DNA from: Mycolicibacterium peregrinum
Lineage (GTDB): Bacteria; Actinomycetota; Actinomycetes; Mycobacteriales; Mycobacteriaceae
Direction of reading: 5' to 3'
Assembly (NCBI RefSeq): GCF_002102345.1
Contig: NZ_LQPP01000011.1
Location: 62,001 to 126,000, forward strand
DNA: 64,000 nucleotides
Positions 17,082-25,659 of this stretch are shown here, piece after piece; positions within the stretch are counted from its first letter, which is position 1, and the number at the start of each line of letters is the position of its first letter. The notes under the pieces were generated by a model that saw only the letters and a list, made by a program, of their open reading frames with translations, had not been told where the DNA came from and did not search any database. Both the position numbers and the translations under genes were made by a program.

Positions 17082-17903
17082 GTGAGCAGAACAGTCGGGT
17101 TCCTCGGCGCAGGCCAGCTCGGAGAGCCTATGGTTCTCAGATTGCTCGGCGCCGGCCACGATGTGCTGGTGTACAGCCGACGCGCCGAGGTACGGGACCG
17201 TCTCACCGCCGGTGGCGCAACCTCCGTCGGCTCGGTAGCCGAGCTGGCTTCGCGGAGCGATGTCCTGCTCTCGTGCCTGTTCTCCGACCCGCAGTTGCGC
17301 GAAACTGGCTTGGGACCAGACGGTTTCATCGCCAATGCCAAGCCTGGATCGGTGTTCGTCTCCCACACCACCGGCACTGTGGCCACCCTGGAAGCATTGC
17401 GGGACAGCTCGTCGTCGGCACCGGCGATCCTGGACGCCCCGGTTAGCGGAACAGCGGAGAACATTGCCGCGGGCACGTTGACGGTGTTGGTCGGCGGCCC
17501 GGCTGACGCCGTCGCCACAGTGACACCCGTGCTCGCCGCCTACGCCGATCCGGTGGTACCGACCGGAGACCTGGGCAGTGCGTTGGCCATCAAGCTGATC
17601 AACAATCTGCTGTTCGCTGCCAACGCCCAACTCGTTGCCGCAGCAACACAACTCGGTGACAAGCTGAACGTAGATTCAGGTGCGTTGCTCTCCGCGCTCC
17701 AGGTCTGCAGCGGCCGAAGCGGCGTATCCGCGCATGCCCACCGCATCGGAGGAATCGACCTGTTCTCGGAATTGGCCGGACCGTTTCTACGCAAGGACAT
17801 TGCAGCGTGCCGGAATGCAGCGACCGAGGCAGGGGTTGACCTCGGTCTGTTGGGTGACGTGGTGCGCGAAGGGCCCCTATCGCTGCAGGACAGTGCCGAC
17901 TGA
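17082..17903 (+). CDS. NAD(P)-dependent beta-hydroxyacid dehydrogenase-like protein (HIBADH/6PGDH family)
   Basis: 273-residue protein with the N-terminal dinucleotide motif 'GFLGAGQLGEPM', the substrate-loop motif 'DAPVSGTAENIAAGTL' and the helical C-terminal domain 'IKLINNLLFAAN', with a Lys in 'FLRKDIAACR' matching the usual catalytic Lys region. The family oxidises 3-hydroxy acids or reduces related carbonyls. An AGGAGA box precedes GTG 17082, nine bases after the hydrolase stop, so P450, hydrolase and this gene form one operon. Confidence 0.83.
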   Translation: MSRTVGFLGAGQLGEPMVLRLLGAGHDVLVYSRRAEVRDRLTAGGATSVGSVAELASRSDVLLSCLFSDPQLRETGLGPDGFIANAKPGSVFVSHTTGTVATLEALRDSSSSAPAILDAPVSGTAENIAAGTLTVLVGGPADAVATVTPVLAAYADPVVPTGDLGSALAIKLINNLLFAANAQLVAAATQLGDKLNVDSGALLSALQVCSGRSGVSAHAHRIGGIDLFSELAGPFLRKDIAACRNAATEAGVDLGLLGDVVREGPLSLQDSAD

Positions 17904-17914
17904 ACGGGCCCGGC

Positions 17915-18274
17915 TCATTTCTTGGGCGAGGCGTCCCAGAAGTCGCGGTTGGTGAGTATTCTGCCGTTGCGTACGGTTCCCACCGATGCACCGTGCAGGC
18001 CGGCCGGTTGCATGATCCATTCGACGGCGAACTGCTCGCCACTGACCAGGGCCGCGAGAACCTCGTACTTGGCACCGGGCGCGAGTTTCAGTGCGCCGTC
18101 GACGAATGCACGGGCTTCGCTTGCGCCCGTGGCGGTATGACCAGTCGGGACATCTTCGAGAACGACATCGGCGTCGAACCACGCGCTGATGGCCTCCGCG
18201 TCACCGGAATCCCAGTCTGCGTAGTAACGCTTCACCCAGGATGCGTCCTCGATCGCTGTCAGTTTGTCGGACAC
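17915..18274 (-). CDS. SnoaL-like (NTF2-fold) protein
   Basis: 119-residue protein with the NTF2/SnoaL pattern: 'WVKRYYADWDSGDAEAISAWFDADVVLEDVP' split across the first 45 residues, then 'FAVEWIM' and a final 'FWDAS'. The family includes polyketide cyclases, epoxide hydrolases of the limonene type and ketosteroid isomerases, so an isomerase or hydrolase acting on a cyclic compound is possible. GTG 18274 shares a base with the stop of the TetR gene, so they are cotranscribed. Confidence 0.72.
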   Translation of the reverse strand: MSDKLTAIEDASWVKRYYADWDSGDAEAISAWFDADVVLEDVPTGHTATGASEARAFVDGALKLAPGAKYEVLAALVSGEQFAVEWIMQPAGLHGASVGTVRNGRILTNRDFWDASPKK

Positions 18275-18870
18275 TATGAATCTCCTTTTGCGGTTGTCAA
18301 GATGCGGCGTACCGCACCTTCGAGCGGTTGACCGCCATCCCGGCCCAGTTCTTCGGTGCCAGCAGCTTTCAACGCGGGATGGATGGTGTTGCCTTCGGCC
18401 CGGCTTCGGGTGGCCAGCCAGCCGACGAACATCAGGTATGTGGCGGTGAATGTCTCTACGGCAACATCTTCCGTGAACCCTGCACCGCGCAGGATGTCCA
18501 GCGCGGTATCGGTGAGCCGGGTGGCCGCCGCTGATGGGCCGGTCGAAGTCAGTGCGCGCAAGCCGGTGCCCGGATAAGCGAGGAAGGCTCGGTCCATGGC
18601 AAGCACCAGTTCGACATACTGGTCGATCCAGGAAGCGTCCGGATCCATGTGCACCTCGATTCGCGCCGCGACGGCCTCGACAACGCGATCGGCAAGGTCG
18701 TCACCACCGCGTAGGTGGTAGTGGATCGCCGGGGGAGTCACCCCGCATTCGGCGGCTACTTCACGAACTGTCAACTGCTCCAAAGAGCATCGCGAGACCA
18801 CCCGCATGGCAGCCTCGACGACGTCGGTCTTCGAGATCGGAGACGGCTGAGTGCCGCCACGCTGACGCAT
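18274..18870 (-). CDS. TetR-family transcriptional regulator
   Basis: 198-residue TetR-like repressor starting at ATG 18870 ('MRQRGGTQPSPISKTDVVEAAMRV'); an ATG at 18909 would add 13 residues. The helix-turn-helix is 'LTVREVAAECGVTPPAIHYHLRGGDDLAD'. It is divergent from the FAD monooxygenase at 18946 and upstream of a SnoaL-like gene, so it likely controls both. A 23-bp imperfect palindrome (18905-18927) lies in the shared promoter. Confidence 0.85.
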   Translation of the reverse strand: MRQRGGTQPSPISKTDVVEAAMRVVSRCSLEQLTVREVAAECGVTPPAIHYHLRGGDDLADRVVEAVAARIEVHMDPDASWIDQYVELVLAMDRAFLAYPGTGLRALTSTGPSAAATRLTDTALDILRGAGFTEDVAVETFTATYLMFVGWLATRSRAEGNTIHPALKAAGTEELGRDGGQPLEGAVRRILTTAKGDS

Positions 18871-18904
18871 GGATGTCCGCCCCTCCGCAGCGGCATTGGA
18901 TGAC

Positions 18905-18927
18905 CCCATTATGTCATAGTAAATGGG
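18905..18927. promoter_or_regulatory. candidate operator between TetR and FAD monooxygenase
   Basis: CCCATT and AATGGG arms are separated by 11 bases, and TATGTCATA is found inside. The inner and outer palindromes are not perfectly concentric, so the exact site is uncertain. Confidence 0.35.
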
Positions 18928-18945
18928 AACTGCGAAAGGTCTCAC

Positions 18946-20178
18946 ATGGATGCTGAAGTTGTTGTCGTGGGCGGTGGAATTGCCGGATGTACGCTCGCGA
19001 TCCGCTTGGCCTACGCGGGCATCGCGGTGCGAGTCCTCGAACGTGAGCAGGCCTACCGCGACATCGTGCGTGGAGAAGCCATGGTGCCCTGGGGTTTTCG
19101 CGAGGCCATCGAGCTGGGAGTAGCCGAGACGATCATGCAGGCAGATGGCGTCTCGGTGATGACGAAGATGGTGCCCTACGACGAGGGCCTCAGCGTCGAG
19201 GCGGCCCAACGGCGTTCCAGGGACCTGTCCACGGTGGTCCCGGGCGCGCCCGGCGTCGTGGGGGTGGGTCATCCGGAGCTGCGCGAGGCGCTGGCCACGG
19301 CCGCGGCCAATGCCGGCGCCGAGGTTGTGCGCGGCGTTCGCCGGACGGCAATAACGGCCGGTCCGACACCCTCGGTCAGCTACGAGACGGACGACGGCAG
19401 TCGAACTGCCATGTGCCGGTTGATCGTGGGCGCCGATGGAAAGATGTCGGCCACCAGGTCTGCGCTCGGGATGACGCTGTTCACCACACAGGCCCGGGTC
19501 CGGTTGTCGGGCATGCTCGTTGACGACGGGGGGGTGTGGGATCGCGCGGAAACAGCCATCTCCGTGGACGGCCGAAACCAGTACATCGTCCTCCCGCGCG
19601 CGGACCACCGATTGCGGCTCTACGTCGGCCGCAGTGTCGACGATCCCGAACCCCTGAAGGGGATCTCCGCGGTCGAGGAATTCATGAAGGCGTTTCGAAC
19701 GCCGATCTTCCCGAATTCGGATGAGCTCGCAGCGTCCACGCCGATCGGTCCGTGCGCGACTTTTCCGATGAACGACGCCTGGGTGGACGAGCCCGTCGTG
19801 CCCGGTGCGGTGCTCATCGGCGATGCGGCCGGCTGGAGTAATCCGGTTACCGCCCAGGGACTCAGCATCAGCATGCGTGACGTGCGGGTACTGGCGGGAG
19901 CACTGTTGGGCAGTTCCGATTGGACCCCGCAGGGGCTGGCTGGGTACGTCCAGGAACGCCGCCTTCGCATGGGACGTCTGCGCTTCGCCAGTGCGCTGAC
20001 AGATCTGCTCACGGGATTCGGCACGCCGGATCGGTTGGCCCGTAGGTCACGGATGTTCAAGCTGCTGCACCACCGTCCCGAACTCGGTGCCGCCCTCGAT
20101 GCGGTGCACGCCGGGCCGTGGGAAGCTCCGGAAGATGCCTACACACCAGACATTCTGACCACGCTGGCGCTGGCCTGA
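18946..20178 (+). CDS. FAD-dependent monooxygenase (PHBH/UbiH-like)
   Basis: 410-residue flavoprotein. The dinucleotide motif is 'VVVGGGIAGCTLAIRLA', the second FAD motif is 'VGADGKMSATRSALG', and the third is 'LIGDAAGWSNPVTAQGLS'. It belongs to the aromatic-ring-hydroxylase/FAD-binding-3 group and would hydroxylate or epoxidise a substrate with NAD(P)H and O2. It is divergently transcribed from the TetR at 18274. Confidence 0.85.
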   Translation: MDAEVVVVGGGIAGCTLAIRLAYAGIAVRVLEREQAYRDIVRGEAMVPWGFREAIELGVAETIMQADGVSVMTKMVPYDEGLSVEAAQRRSRDLSTVVPGAPGVVGVGHPELREALATAAANAGAEVVRGVRRTAITAGPTPSVSYETDDGSRTAMCRLIVGADGKMSATRSALGMTLFTTQARVRLSGMLVDDGGVWDRAETAISVDGRNQYIVLPRADHRLRLYVGRSVDDPEPLKGISAVEEFMKAFRTPIFPNSDELAASTPIGPCATFPMNDAWVDEPVVPGAVLIGDAAGWSNPVTAQGLSISMRDVRVLAGALLGSSDWTPQGLAGYVQERRLRMGRLRFASALTDLLTGFGTPDRLARRSRMFKLLHHRPELGAALDAVHAGPWEAPEDAYTPDILTTLALA

Positions 20179-20186
20179 GCTCACCG

Positions 20187-21272
20187 CTACAGCTGCCGTA
20201 GGTACCGCTCGACCAGATCGACTGCGGACTGCGGGTAGCTGCGCGCGGTCGCCACATCCAGGCCGTCGCGCACCAACAGCAACGCCAGCCGGTTGTTGAT
20301 CAGGGACAGTACGAAGGCCGCCACCAGCTGATAGTAGACGATGTCTCCCGTCAGCTTCCCCCCGAATTGTCGGTAGCGGCTGACGAATTCGTCGTCGGTC
20401 GGCACCCCAGGAGGCCTGGTGAACCCCAGCGACTCGCAGAGAAACGTCTCGAACATGAGCCACCAGCCGAGATCGATGTCGGCGGGTCCGGTGCCGGCTG
20501 TCTCCCAGTCGAACAGTGCGGCCACCGACAGATCATCAGCGAACGACATGTTCCCGACGCGGGCGTCTCCCCAGACCACGGTTTCGTCGTCGGTCTCGGG
20601 AGCCTGATCGTGGATCACCCGCAGCGCACGGGCCAGAGTGTCGGCGCCGACCTCCAGGTCGTCGTGGCACCAGTCATACCAGCCCTGCAGGGTGTTCAGG
20701 TAGCGCTGCAATGCGGTGGAGTCACCGGGACCGTCGGCCCGGAGAAACTCCAGATCGTCTGGGGCGTTGACCTGGTGGACCGTCACCAGTGCGCGTAGGC
20801 CGTTGTCACACAACAATTCCCGTTCCGCTGCTGATAACTCCATAGTCCACCCGCGCTTATGCCAGCTCGGGACATCGGACGGGGTGCGGCCGTGAACCCG
20901 GCGCATCACATAGAACGGTGCTCCCAGGATCGATGGATCTGTCTCAACCCCGACGATGCGCGGCACCGCGATATCGTGCTGCCCGAGCCGACGCATCACC
21001 TCGGCTTGCCGGGGCGCGTCGGGTGTGGTGAACAACTGATGATCCTGCGCCTGCAGCCGCAGCACCAGATTCTCGCTGTGAGGACTGTGCTGTGGATCGG
21101 TCCACGTCGCCGTGAAAAACACGGTCTTCCCGGAGTAACCGGCGTCCGGCGCGCTGAAGTCGGAGATCTCGATCGACGTCGCGGTGTCCGGTGTCAGGTG
21201 CTGCGGCAGCCAACCGCGCATGATGTTGTCGATCCCGGAACCGACGTCACTTCGCGTTGATGTGTAGGCCAC
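20187..21272 (-). CDS. APH-like phosphotransferase (aminoglycoside phosphotransferase/ACAD10-11 kinase type)
   Basis: 361-residue kinase-like protein of the phosphotransferase-enzyme family. The catalytic loop is 'VVWGDARVGNMSF' (Brenner-type, with Asp and Asn) and the metal-binding Asp is in 'ALFDWETAGTGPADIDLGWW'. In mycobacteria such proteins are commonly linked with acyl-CoA dehydrogenases; in animal ACAD10/11 the homologous domain phosphorylates 4-hydroxyacyl-CoA. It is divergent from the F420-type oxidoreductase, and motif 2 lies between them. It is convergent with the FAD monooxygenase. Confidence 0.82.
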   Translation of the reverse strand: MAYTSTRSDVGSGIDNIMRGWLPQHLTPDTATSIEISDFSAPDAGYSGKTVFFTATWTDPQHSPHSENLVLRLQAQDHQLFTTPDAPRQAEVMRRLGQHDIAVPRIVGVETDPSILGAPFYVMRRVHGRTPSDVPSWHKRGWTMELSAAERELLCDNGLRALVTVHQVNAPDDLEFLRADGPGDSTALQRYLNTLQGWYDWCHDDLEVGADTLARALRVIHDQAPETDDETVVWGDARVGNMSFADDLSVAALFDWETAGTGPADIDLGWWLMFETFLCESLGFTRPPGVPTDDEFVSRYRQFGGKLTGDIVYYQLVAAFVLSLINNRLALLLVRDGLDVATARSYPQSAVDLVERYLRQL

Positions 21273-21297
21273 GGCATACCCCTTTCGCCCGCAAAGT

Positions 21298-21311
21298 GAA
21301 CACTAGTGTCA
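21298..21311. promoter_or_regulatory. motif 2 operator copy b
   Basis: GAACACTAGTGTCA, matching TGACA-N4-TGTCA with two mismatches on the left arm and the flanking GAA on the right. It ends ten bases before ATG 21322, and AGAATA just after it may act as -10 of a nearly leaderless transcript. Confidence 0.55.
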
Positions 21312-21321
21312 GAATAGGGTG

Positions 21322-22383
21322 ATGGACGCCGAAATATCCAGTCGCATACCGCTCGGTGCCTATACGCTGCCGGGCCGGGTCTCCGACCCCCGGGCCGCGG
21401 TGGCGCAGGCGGTGGCGGCCGAAACGCTGGGACTGCGTACCCTGTGGCTCAGTGAGCGATGGGGTACCAAAGATCTGGGTGTGATCGCCGGCGCCCTCAG
21501 CCAAGTCACCGCGACGATCCGAATCGCCTCCGGCATAACCCATTTCCAATCTCGGCATCCTGCGCTACTGGCCTCGCTGGCGATGACGGCCCAAGCGCTG
21601 TCGAACGGCAGGTTCGTCCTGGGCATCGGACGGTCCGTGGACGCCATGTGGGCCGCTGCGGGTTTGCCGCGCTCGACGAACGCCTCGATCGTCGACCATG
21701 CCGACATCTTCCGGCGGCTGTGCCGCGGAGAGAAGGTGCGCTACGACGGACCGGCAGGCCGGTATCCGTCGCTGCGGCTCAACGATGTACCCGATCAGCC
21801 GGTGCCGCCGCTGGTGTTCGCCGCCATCGGGCCGAAGGGGCTGCAGTTGGCCGGTCGGCACTTCGATGGTGTGTTGCTGCATCCGTTTCTGACTCCGTCG
21901 GCGGTGGCGCAGTCTGTGGCGATCGTCCGGGACGCCGAGCGATCCGCAGGCCGGCCGGCAGGCAGCGTCCGGGTGTACGCCACGGTGGTGGCCGCCTGCG
22001 ATCTGCCCGCCGAGGAGGAACTCGCGGTGGTGGGGGCCAGAGCGGTCACCTATTACCAGATTCCGGGGTTCGGGGAGCGACTGGCGGCGGCGAACGGATG
22101 GGATCCGGAACCATTGGAGCGCTTACGCTCTCACTCTCTGTTGGCGGGGATCAGGGGCGCGGCGGACTCGGTGCTCACCCGCGAGCAGTTGGTCGAGGTG
22201 GCATCGGTGTTGCCGGTTCAATGGACCGCGCAGGCGGCTGCGATCGGCTCACCACGCGCCTGCCACGAGGCTTTCGAACGCTATCGCGATGCGGGCGCAG
22301 ACGAGCTCGTCCTGCACGGCAGTACGCCCGATCGATTGGGTCCGTTGTTTCCGACTGTCAAGGCAGGTCCCGGACATAAATGA
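21322..22383 (+). CDS. LLM-class F420-dependent oxidoreductase
   Basis: 353-residue luciferase-like monooxygenase-fold protein. Typical features are 'IPLGAYTLPGR', 'ETLGLRTLWLSERWGTKD', 'ASGITHFQSRHPALLAS' and 'GRFVLGIGRSVDAMW'. In actinobacteria this subgroup usually uses F420 rather than FMN. The substrate is unknown. ATG 21322 is chosen over the GTG three bases earlier. A motif 2 operator is directly upstream; the sequence after the stop holds a coding remnant, not another operon gene. Confidence 0.83.
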   Translation: MDAEISSRIPLGAYTLPGRVSDPRAAVAQAVAAETLGLRTLWLSERWGTKDLGVIAGALSQVTATIRIASGITHFQSRHPALLASLAMTAQALSNGRFVLGIGRSVDAMWAAAGLPRSTNASIVDHADIFRRLCRGEKVRYDGPAGRYPSLRLNDVPDQPVPPLVFAAIGPKGLQLAGRHFDGVLLHPFLTPSAVAQSVAIVRDAERSAGRPAGSVRVYATVVAACDLPAEEELAVVGARAVTYYQIPGFGERLAAANGWDPEPLERLRSHSLLAGIRGAADSVLTREQLVEVASVLPVQWTAQAAAIGSPRACHEAFERYRDAGADELVLHGSTPDRLGPLFPTVKAGPGHK

Positions 22384-22695
22384 CGTCGAGGTGATCGGCG
22401 AATGGGTTCGTACCGGCCTGGGTGGTGAGGTTGTCGCGATCGAACGACGGACCCGGGTCGTTGTTCAGCACCGCCTACCAGGTCCTCGAGGACCAACACC
22501 TGTTCGACACGGCCCACGACCTAGCCCGGGCCCGCACCGATTTTTATCAGGAACTCCGCGCCATCTTGCGCGACATCGATCATGTCGAACAGATCGCCCA
22601 TGAGCAGTTCTTCATCCGAGAAACCGGCCACTCAACACCTGCCGACACCACGAGCACCACCGCCCAACAACCACCCCTCACAGACGGAGCTAGCC
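22384..22695 (+). pseudogene. gene remnant or orphan reading frame between LLM oxidoreductase and FadD
   Basis: No complete gene fits this 312-base stretch. One frame (from a stop at 22392 through to 22709) encodes a helical-looking segment, 'TAYQVLEDQHLFDTAHDL' then 'FYQELRAILRDIDHVEQIAH', followed by a low-complexity Thr/Pro/Gln tail. It overlaps the FadD start and has only an unsupported GTG at 22422. It looks like the end of a once longer protein, perhaps carried in by recombination. I do not recognise the family. Confidence 0.4.
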
Positions 22696-24228
22696 ATGCA
22701 GATTCGTGAATGGACGTCGGCAACGACGCCGGCCGTCATCCTGCACCCCTCGGGTACCGAGGTGAGCTTCGCCCAGCTGGAGGCTCGCGCGAACCAGCTG
22801 GCGCACCATCTGCGCAGCGCTGGTCTTCAGGAAGGCGACACCATCGCCGTGTTGATGGAGAACAACGCCCACATTCACGCGGTGATATGGGCAGCCCGCC
22901 GGAGCGGCCTCTACTACGCCTTGATCAACACGCACCTGACGTCGTCTGAAGCGGCGTACATCGTCGACAACAGCAGCGCGAAAGCCATCATCGGTTCACG
23001 GGCCTTGCGCCATATCTGCGAGGGTCTCGCCGAGCATCTGCCCGACGGTCTGCCCGAACTGCTGATGATCGCCGATGACGACCTCGACGGCTGGATGCGG
23101 TACCCGGAATGCGTAGCCGATCAACCGGAAACCCCCATCGCCGACGAGCGTGAAGGCGACCTGTTGCAGTACTCGTCGGGAACCACGGGGCGCCCCAAGG
23201 GCATTCGCCGTCCCCTCGTCCACCTGGCTCCGGACGCGGCGCCGAACATGCTGGCACCGCTGCTGGCGGCGGTGGGCCTGAGCGGCGACGCGGTCTATCT
23301 GAGCCCCGCGCCGCTCTACCACACGGCCCCGTCGTTCTGGTCGCTGTCGGTGCAGGCAATGGGCGGCACCACCGTCGTGATGGAACGCTTCGACCCCGAG
23401 TCGGCGCTCGACGCGATTGCGCGGTATCGCATCACGCACGGCCAGTTCGTTCCGGCGATGTTCGTCCGGATGCTCAAACTTCCTCAGGCCGTGCGGGATT
23501 CCTACGACGTCTCCAGCTTGCAACGCGTCGTGCACGCCGCCGCTCCGTGCCCGGTGGAGATCAAGAAACAGATGATCGACTGGTGGGGTCCGATCGTCGA
23601 CGAATACTACGCATCATCGGAAGCCATCGGCGCATCCTTCATCCGCGCCGAAGATTGGCTCCAGCATCCGGGATCGGTGGGCAAACCGCTCGTCGGCGTC
23701 CCGCACATCCTCGATGACGACAGCGTGGAACTTCCCCCGGGCGAAACCGGCACCATCTACTACGAGGGCGGGCACCCGTTCCAATACCTCAAGGACGAGA
23801 CCAAGACCGCCGAGGCGCGCGACGCGCACGGCTGGGTCACCGTCGGAGACATCGGCTATTTGGACGACGAGGGCTACCTCTTCCTCACCGACCGACGCCA
23901 CCACATGATCATCTCCGGCGGTGTCAACATCTACCCGCAGGAAGCCGAGGACCTGCTCGTCACCCACCCCAAGGTGCTCGATGCGGCGGTGTTCGGCATT
24001 CCCGACGAGTCGATGGGGCAGAGCGTCAAGGCAGTTGTGCAGACCGTCGATCCCGCCGACGCGAGCGACGAATTCGCCGACGAACTAATACTCTGGCTGC
24101 GGGAACGGCTGGCGCACTTCAAATGTCCACGCACGATCTCGTTCCAAGCCCAGCTCCCGCGTACCGACACCGGCAAGCTGTACAAGCAGGAACTGGTCGC
24201 AAAGTATTCGCAGGGCGACGCCACGTGA
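22696..24228 (+). CDS. acyl-CoA synthetase (FadD family)
   Basis: 510-residue ANL enzyme. Motifs are 'YSSGTTGRPKGIRRP' (phosphate loop), 'EYYASSEAIG', 'GWVTVGDIGYLDDEGYLFLTDRRHHM' split over the hinge, 'ISGGVNIYPQEAED', and the catalytic Lys in 'PRTDTGKLYKQEL'. It should make acyl-CoA from an acid and ATP. ATG 22696 is preceded by GGAG at 22686-22689; a longer frame from 22582 overlaps the remnant region and gives a poor N-terminus. It ends in a strong hairpin shared with the convergent SDR operon. Confidence 0.9.
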   Translation: MQIREWTSATTPAVILHPSGTEVSFAQLEARANQLAHHLRSAGLQEGDTIAVLMENNAHIHAVIWAARRSGLYYALINTHLTSSEAAYIVDNSSAKAIIGSRALRHICEGLAEHLPDGLPELLMIADDDLDGWMRYPECVADQPETPIADEREGDLLQYSSGTTGRPKGIRRPLVHLAPDAAPNMLAPLLAAVGLSGDAVYLSPAPLYHTAPSFWSLSVQAMGGTTVVMERFDPESALDAIARYRITHGQFVPAMFVRMLKLPQAVRDSYDVSSLQRVVHAAAPCPVEIKKQMIDWWGPIVDEYYASSEAIGASFIRAEDWLQHPGSVGKPLVGVPHILDDDSVELPPGETGTIYYEGGHPFQYLKDETKTAEARDAHGWVTVGDIGYLDDEGYLFLTDRRHHMIISGGVNIYPQEAEDLLVTHPKVLDAAVFGIPDESMGQSVKAVVQTVDPADASDEFADELILWLRERLAHFKCPRTISFQAQLPRTDTGKLYKQELVAKYSQGDAT

Positions 24229-24243
24229 ACGGGGTGATACCTC

Positions 24244-24275
24244 CGGGAATGCGTCACAGTTGTGTCGCATTCCCG
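24244..24275. terminator. bidirectional terminator hairpin
   Basis: Arms CGGGAATGCG and CGCATTCCCG enclose TCACAGTTGTGT, which itself pairs as CACA/TGTG after a T-T mismatch. The stem of about 14 pairs lies between the convergent stops at 24228 and 24308. There is no U tract, so it may work as a roadblock-type or Rho-assisted terminator. Confidence 0.7.
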
Positions 24276-24307
24276 CGCGCAAGTCGGAAGCCGTTCGGAC
24301 GTCGGCT

Positions 24308-25231
24308 TCAGCCGCCGAGACGCAGCCCCGTATTGCGCGTGCCGAACACGTCGGTAGCCATGATCGCGCCTAATTTGTCTGCATCCCAGCGCTTTTGGCC
24401 GTTGGATACCGATGCCACCGGATGCCAGCCTTTGAGCAGCTGCAGGTTCTCACCCATCGCGCGAATGACCTGGCCGCTGATGTGACCGGCCTCGGGGCTG
24501 GCCAGCCACGCCACCACCGGTGAACCCAGCGACGGGTCCTTCCGGTCGAATTCGTCCTCGCCGCGTTCGTCGGGCTCGATCGGTGCCTGCGCGCCGGGCA
24601 TCGAGGCCGACATCCGAGTGCGTCCGCCCGGACTGATCGCATTCACGGTGGCACCGATCGACGCCAGTTCCAGGCTCAGGGTCTGGGTGAGCCCGACGAT
24701 GGCGGCCTTGGCCGCGCTGTAGTTGGTCTGCCCGAAGTGTCCGTGCAGGCCCGCACCGGACGTGGTGTTGATGATGCGGCCGTATACCTTGCCGCCACTG
24801 GATTTGGATTCGTCCCGCCACTTGCGGGCCATGGCGCGGCTGGTCAGCCAGCTGCCCCGGACATGCACCCGCATGACCAGGTCGAAATCGTCGACCGTCA
24901 TGTTCCAGATCGCCTTGTCACGCACGATGCCGGCGTTGTTGACCACGATGTCCAACCGGCCCAGTTGCGAGTAGGCGCGCTCCACAGCCAGCTCGACCTG
25001 TTCCTCGTCGCCGACATCGCTGAAGTCCGAAACCGCTTTACCGCCGCGACTTTCGATGATCTGCACCACCTCGTCGGCGACCTTGCCGGTGCCCTCGCCG
25101 GACAGGCTGGTGCCGAGGTCGTTGATGATCACGGTGGCGCCGTGTTTGGCCAGCTCCAGGGCGTGGCCGCGACCGATGCCGTGGCCGGCCCCGGTCACCA
25201 GGGCCACCTTGCCGTCGAGTAGTCCAGTCAT
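24308..25231 (-). CDS. SDR-family 3-hydroxyacyl-CoA dehydrogenase-like protein
   Basis: 307-residue short-chain dehydrogenase with an extended C-terminus. The cofactor motif is 'VTGAGHGIGRGHALELAKHG' followed by 'IINDLG', the catalytic residues are in 'NTTSGAGLHG' and 'NYSAAKAA', and 'GWHPVASVSNGQKRW' lies in the tail. This long form resembles the dehydrogenase unit of multifunctional beta-oxidation enzymes and the steroid Hsd4A/ChsB1 group, so oxidation of a 3-hydroxyacyl-CoA is likely. It is the last gene of the P450-EchA-DUF35-SDR operon, with ATGA overlap to DUF35. Confidence 0.83.
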   Translation of the reverse strand: MTGLLDGKVALVTGAGHGIGRGHALELAKHGATVIINDLGTSLSGEGTGKVADEVVQIIESRGGKAVSDFSDVGDEEQVELAVERAYSQLGRLDIVVNNAGIVRDKAIWNMTVDDFDLVMRVHVRGSWLTSRAMARKWRDESKSSGGKVYGRIINTTSGAGLHGHFGQTNYSAAKAAIVGLTQTLSLELASIGATVNAISPGGRTRMSASMPGAQAPIEPDERGEDEFDRKDPSLGSPVVAWLASPEAGHISGQVIRAMGENLQLLKGWHPVASVSNGQKRWDADKLGAIMATDVFGTRNTGLRLGG

Positions 25232-25659
25232 GCGTGCTCCTCGCTAGGGGTGAAAGTGGTCAGATACGGGCTCTCGGGGTCGTTCTCGTCGACGGGCCGG
25301 AATACCGCGGTAACCGGCATACCGACTCGAAGGCTTTGTGGGTCAGCGCCTTCGATGGTTGTCATGAGTCGCGGGCCCTCGGTCAGTTCCACGATGGCAG
25401 CGACGTAGGGCAGTCGCTCCTTGAATGGTGCCAGATCGTTGACGAAGACCGTCGAATAGGTATAGAGCGTCCCGGTTCCGCTGGCCGCAACCGCGCGCAC
25501 GTCCTCGCTCCAGCAAAACGGGCAGAACGGTCGCGGATAGTGGTGGACCTTGCTGCATGCGGCGCACTGGGCGATCAACAACCGGCCGTCACGCGCGGCT
25601 TCCCAGTACGGCGCGCTGGCCGGGTCGATGGTGGGAATGTCCGCTCGGGTCATGGTCAC
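25228..25659 (-). CDS. DUF35 / Zn-ribbon OB-fold protein
   Basis: 143-residue protein with 'CAACSKVHHYPRPFCPFC' (four zinc ligands) and an OB fold beginning 'GTGTLYTYSTVFV'. Unlike the genes at 11755 and 60445 it has no thiolase gene beside it, but sits between an enoyl-CoA hydratase homologue and an SDR. It could pair with the orphan thiolase-fold protein at 2732, which has the same motif 2 control. The GTG at 25659 overlaps the EchA stop; ATG 25653 is an alternative. Confidence 0.82.
   Translation of the reverse strand: MTMTRADIPTIDPASAPYWEAARDGRLLIAQCAACSKVHHYPRPFCPFCWSEDVRAVAASGTGTLYTYSTVFVNDLAPFKERLPYVAAIVELTEGPRLMTTIEGADPQSLRVGMPVTAVFRPVDENDPESPYLTTFTPSEEHA

Noticed and set aside
18905..18927. 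Further copy of motif 2 (contains TGTCA)
   Set aside because: Only one half-site is present; the partner half-site is missing at the right distance, so it was listed as a separate weak operator.
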